Shown: one piece after another, positions 62,041 through 64,000 of the stretch
How positions within the stretch are numbered: the first letter of the stretch is position 1
Layout of the letters: every line of letters begins with the position of its first letter
Assembly: GCA_022457155.1 (NCBI GenBank)
Contig: JAJGOT010000003.1
Span: 984,501 to 1,048,500, forward strand
DNA length: 64,000 bases
Direction: 5' to 3'
Source: Cladopsammia gracilis
Lineage: Eukaryota; Cnidaria; Anthozoa; Scleractinia; Dendrophylliidae
Translations under genes and position numbers: made by a program
Notes under the pieces: generated by a model
Seen by the model: only the letters and a program-made list of their open reading frames with translations
The model's database searches: none
What the model was told of the DNA's origin: nothing

Positions 62041-62950
62041 TTATAACCATCAAGTGATGGTTGAAAAAATTATTGTAACTAGTTTTGTATGAAGTTGTCA
62101 TAGAAATAATAACGATATTTTGAAATAATATGGTCGTATAAAATTATGAAATCTATTTTTTGTTGCCCTCAATTTACCAATAATTTTACTTGTTGGAATC
62201 GCGTTACCGTGAATTAAAATAAATTAGGGGAAATTGGATGAACTCCCCTCAGCTAAATATGTAATTAAAAGCGAGTAAGTTAAATTTCACTTGAATTGTG
62301 CTAAATTAATAGCGAATTAGACTGCAAATAAAGTTATTTTTTTAATAAAATATATATGTTGTGTGTTGTGAAGGTTACGTGGAATTTCATCCTGCAGTTT
62401 TCCCGTAATCCTTGTCCAGTAACGCGGTACGTGACAAACATTAATCTGAATTGCAAATTTTCGCATTTCGTTATTCATGTTTTATCGTCACCTTCACCTC
62501 GCATCAAGAACGAGAAATCAAACATGGCTTCCACGGCTTAACAGCCTGTTATACTTGTTTTGTGGGCCCCAGATACAAGTCCACAAGTTTTATTGTATAC
62601 ACTGTAATGCTCATAATGTATGCCACAAATCTGGCCACTGTTGAATGACAAAATCTTGGTTTTCTGGACGGACATTGGAAGCACGTGCAGTGACGGGATG
62701 CGAATTGCGAAGTCTTCTCTTCTTCACCAAAAGGTAACTAATTATTTTACTGTAATGTAAGGCACGGCGTATTAAAACTGTTGCTTCCTGTTTCCTCGTT
62801 AAGTATAGTAAGTTATTGGTCGTCTAGAACAACCTTGAAATAATACAGGCAAAAGTCAAGTTACTGTTGGAATAATTTATACGGCAGAGTTTTTTGCTGG
62901 TCACAATTGTAAGTCCTTGATATTTATCCGAAAACTATCAAAAACAGTCT
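62041..62950. other. Intergenic, AT-rich, no gene seen
   Basis: No supported exon or bounded element. CTTCACCAAAAGGTAACT near 62710 resembles a splice donor but has no partner. Confidence 0.45.
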
Positions 62951-62959
62951 AAACAGTGC

Positions 62960-63900
62960 TAATATAGTGAGCTCAGGCTTAAAAGATATCCAGTAAAAAT
63001 ATGGTTCATTTGGGTGCTCATTTCTAGCGCAGTGTAACTGTGGCGTGTGGAATGTGACTTGTAAAAGAAACCCGTCTTAACTTCTAGTCGAGATAACTGA
63101 ACATCCTTCGCATTGTTCAGAGCAATTGAAACATGGCTTTGAGTTGGTAGAACAAGAATCCCTGAGGGCTTTTCCAACGGGCTGTTTTTCTACGTTCTTT
63201 CTTTTCCTTCAGGATGCCTCGTCAGTGTAGTTTGTTTTCATCAAGAAGCCAGACAAGAAAACAAGCAAACAAACGGGAATTATCTTCTGAAGGTAAGACG
63301 ATATTTTTCCAATAATTAATGATAAAATATATAAAATAATACACCATAAAAAGAATCAGTAAGCTCCTGCAAACAACCCAATTTGTTTATTGCTAACAAA
63401 TAATTTCACAACCCACCAACGAGCTTGGGCTTAAAATATATAATCATGAAAAAATATGATTCATTCGGGTACGCAATTCTAGTGACCTGTAACTGTAACG
63501 TTTGGAATGTGACTTGCAACAGAAACCTTCACAAAACACTGACCCCCAGTCCATGGACGTCCATGGACTGGGGGTCAGTGTTTTGTCCACCACCCTTTGT
63601 TCAGAGCAATTCAAACATTGCTTTGAGTTGGCAGAACAAGAAGCCCTGAGGGCTTTATCAACGGGCTGTTTCTCAAAGTTCTTTCTTTTCCTTCCCGGGC
63701 AGGATGCCTCGTCAGTGTAGTTTGTCATCATCAAGAAACCAGACAAGGAAAAGAAAAAAACCAAAATAAGCAAACAAAGGGAATCATTTTGTGCAGGTAG
63801 GGATATATTTTCTTCAGTCCAATAATAATTATTAGTAATAAGATACACCACAAAAACAATCAGTAATTCATAAAAACAATCATTGAATCAGCTCCCGCAA
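62960..63900 (+). repeat. Duplicated ~470-bp unit containing an exon-like core
   Basis: Two copies (about 62960-63435 and 63436-63900) share GGGTACGCAATTCT-like, TTCAGAGCAATT.AAACAT, CCCTGAGGGCTTT and GGATGCCTCGTCAGTGTAGT. In copy 1, TTTCCTTCAG precedes an ATG and 26 open codons (MPRQCSLFSSRSQTRKQANK) ending at GAAG/GTAAGA. In copy 2 the frame stops early (TAA). This could be a first exon of a gene to the right, or a repeat family. Confidence 0.5.
63531..63586. repeat. Perfect 56-bp palindrome
   Basis: ACAAAACACTGACCCCCAGT and CCATGGAC are followed by their exact inverse with no loop. It sits in copy 2 of the duplicated unit and is absent from copy 1, so it was inserted. Confidence 0.95.
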
Positions 63901-64000
63901 ACTATCCAATTCGTTTATTGTTTACCGCAATGACATTTTCATTTATAGACCGAGTTATGTTGTAATGAACCGATTTCACAACCTAATCAAAACCAATTTT

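Overview
The window is eukaryotic nuclear DNA, AT-rich and full of introns. It most likely comes from an anthozoan cnidarian such as a reef coral. This is inferred from spliced genes of animal-only families, P2X4-like and PITPNM/rdgB-like proteins, CR1/L2-type LINE debris and a very high density of short foldback (MITE-like) elements. The species cannot be fixed from the sequence alone. There is no bacterial, plasmid or phage gene organisation.

Four protein genes are supported. (1) Minus strand, 25635 down past the left edge: a membrane-associated phosphatidylinositol transfer protein (PITPNM/rdgB type). Fourteen coding exons were placed here and every splice phase is consistent (1091 codons). 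The C-terminal LNS2 part lies outside the window. (2) Minus strand, 31899-29785: a four-exon gene for a 162-residue, probably N-myristoylated, charged helical protein of unknown function. (3) Plus strand, 33686-60389: a complete 12-exon P2X purinergic receptor (418 residues) with all ten ectodomain cysteines and the ATP-binding residues. (4) Minus strand, 51756-49966, inside P2X intron 5: an intact single-exon 596-codon gene joining a C2H2-like finger, a Crypton-like tyrosine recombinase domain and a C-terminal Myb/SANT (telobox-like) domain.

Layout. 1-25.6 kb is the PITPNM gene. Its introns hold a dead LINE (3.5-5.3 kb), a 3-kb 17-bp minisatellite enclosed by pogo/mariner-like ends (7.4-10.4 kb), a decayed 2.2-kb TIR element with nested insertions (16.9-19.2 kb) and many MITEs. 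25.6-29.6 kb is intergenic, with a CRE/YY1/ETS promoter cluster at the PITPNM end. 29.6-32.1 kb is the small gene. 33.4-60.5 kb is P2X. Its introns hold hAT-like and Mutator-like elements with clear target-site duplications, related 43-bp minisatellites, a dense TGCATG (RBFOX-type) cluster, a foldback element built of palindromes and the recombinase gene. 60.5-64 kb holds a MITE nested inside another foldback element and a duplicated exon-like unit.

The strongest candidate for an undescribed system is the recombinase-Myb gene. It sits between degenerate direct repeats at its 3' end, which supply its stop codon, and a roughly 1-kb array of alternating GGAAC/GTTCC palindromes at its 5' end. PITPNM (phosphoinositide transfer and calcium signalling) and P2X (ATP-gated cation entry) are neighbours with related physiology, but nothing in the sequence shows that they are co-regulated.
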